Assembly: GCA_048772705.1 (NCBI GenBank)
Contig: JBLWGC010000104.1
Span: 992,001-1,056,000 of the forward strand
DNA length: 64,000 nucleotides
Source: Leidyana gryllorum EB-2025a
Taxonomy: Eukaryota > Apicomplexa
Direction of reading: 5' to 3'
In this document: positions 63,476 to 64,000 of the stretch, piece after piece
Position numbering within the stretch: position 1 is the first letter of the stretch
Layout: the number at the start of each line of letters is the position of its first letter
Program-made: the position numbers and the translations under genes
The notes under the pieces: generated by a model
Told to the model about the DNA's origin: nothing
The model's input: the letters and a program-made list of their open reading frames with translations, nothing else
Database searches by the model: none

Positions 63476-64000
63476 ATGAGTCTCAGCGATTCAGAGAAGA
63501 AACGTCTATGTGCTCACAGAGCTGTGGACCTATTCGTCAAATCTAACACTCTCATTGGTCTCGGCACAGGCACCACGGCCAATCATATTGTCGCCCGCAT
63601 TGCGGAGAAACTCAAGGATGGGTCCCTGACTAATGTCGTTGGAGTTCCTACCAGTGAGGCCACCGCTGCCGAGGCTAGGAAATGTGGTGTTCCGCTGATG
63701 GAACTTATCGAACTTGGCGATCGCCGCTTAGCTGTCACCCTCGATGGCGCTGATGAAGTTGCCATGGGACCCGCAGGCTACGACGTTGTCAAAGGTAAGT
63801 CAGTGGAAGCTGGTTCCAGCTGGCTGCACCGATTAATCTCTCTTCCACAGGACTCGGTGGAGCTCTCTTCCGAGAGAAACTGGTGGCTCTGGAGAGTGAT
63901 CACTACGTCATCATGGCTCTGGAGGACAAATTAAAGGAAGGTTTGGGAGTCTGCAAGATCCCAGCCGAGGTACTTCCATTCGGATGGTCTCGCACTGCTG
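63476..64000 (+). CDS. RPIA: Ribose-5-phosphate isomerase A, 5' part (cut by window edge)
   Basis: Interconverts ribose 5-phosphate and ribulose 5-phosphate in the non-oxidative pentose phosphate pathway, or the Calvin cycle in plastids. Exon 1 is 63476-63794; the intron (63795-63850, 56 nt) joins cleanly, and exon 2 continues beyond the window. Motifs are diagnostic: the phosphate-binding GLGTGTTANH, VVGVPTSEAT, LDGADEV with catalytic acids, and KGLGGALFREK with the catalytic Lys. The protein begins MSLSDSEKKRLCAHRAVD with no extra targeting sequence, so it is probably cytosolic. The start lies 29 bp after the stop of the membrane-protein gene. Confidence 0.95.

Noticed and set aside
1-64000. 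tRNA, rRNA genes and transposons
   Set aside because: I looked for cloverleaf-like segments with conserved TTC/GGTTCGA boxes, long inverted or direct terminal repeats and transposase or reverse transcriptase motifs and saw none; short or divergent ones could escape manual reading.

Overview
The window is nuclear DNA from a compact unicellular eukaryote. Nearly all genes have short GT-AG introns (about 37-57 nt, a few of 80-330 nt), the two strands are used about equally, and intergenic gaps are often only 20-90 bp. I rebuilt the spliced reading frames by hand. Most multi-exon models close exactly in frame (for example ten exons give 3549 codons for VPS13 and nine exons give 829 codons for a membrane protein), which supports the splice sites. 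Several start codons sit just behind a strong 3' splice acceptor that has no upstream donor, which suggests spliced-leader trans-splicing. With the compactness, this points to an alveolate such as a Perkinsus-type protist. The taxon is an inference, not something seen directly.

Layout. 1-5057: 5'-coding part of an AP-1 clathrin adaptor mu gene (minus), divergent from an NDR/LATS-like AGC kinase. 5285-11470: one 2061-residue Ser/Thr/Ala/Val-rich repeat protein. 11603-13907: a 48-residue protein, then an RBM39-type splicing factor with an unusually long intron that holds a likely poison exon. 14034-19495: a minus-strand head-to-tail run, in transcription order RRP46-like exosome subunit, degenerate SET protein, unknown small protein, secreted pacifastin-like protein, HUS1-like clamp subunit. 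19526-23292: an unknown 770-residue protein, a protein-L-isoaspartate methyltransferase and a 108-residue protein. 23377-42761: a membrane and lipid island with two tandem TLC-like membrane proteins facing four tandem full-length ABCB-type transporters, with a small ABM-family monooxygenase between the first two. 43045-48230: an intronless, internally duplicated 982-residue protein of unknown family, then an unknown nuclear-looking protein. 48250-59378: a VPS13-family bridge-like lipid transfer protein. 59450-63446: a glutaredoxin-like/zinc-finger protein, divergent from a type I membrane protein with three Cys-containing repeats. 63476-64000: start of ribose-5-phosphate isomerase A.

How the genes relate. 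There is no single pathway. Several genes serve RNA processing (RBM39, RRP46) and membrane traffic or lipid handling (AP-1 mu, TLC pair, ABCB cluster, VPS13). The ABCB array is the most coherent accessory unit. All four copies share one phase-0 intron position and so arose by duplication. The two central copies keep canonical nucleotide-binding motifs, the first has a Walker A Lys-to-Arg change, and the last has lost most catalytic motifs in both halves while keeping an open frame of about 1450 residues.
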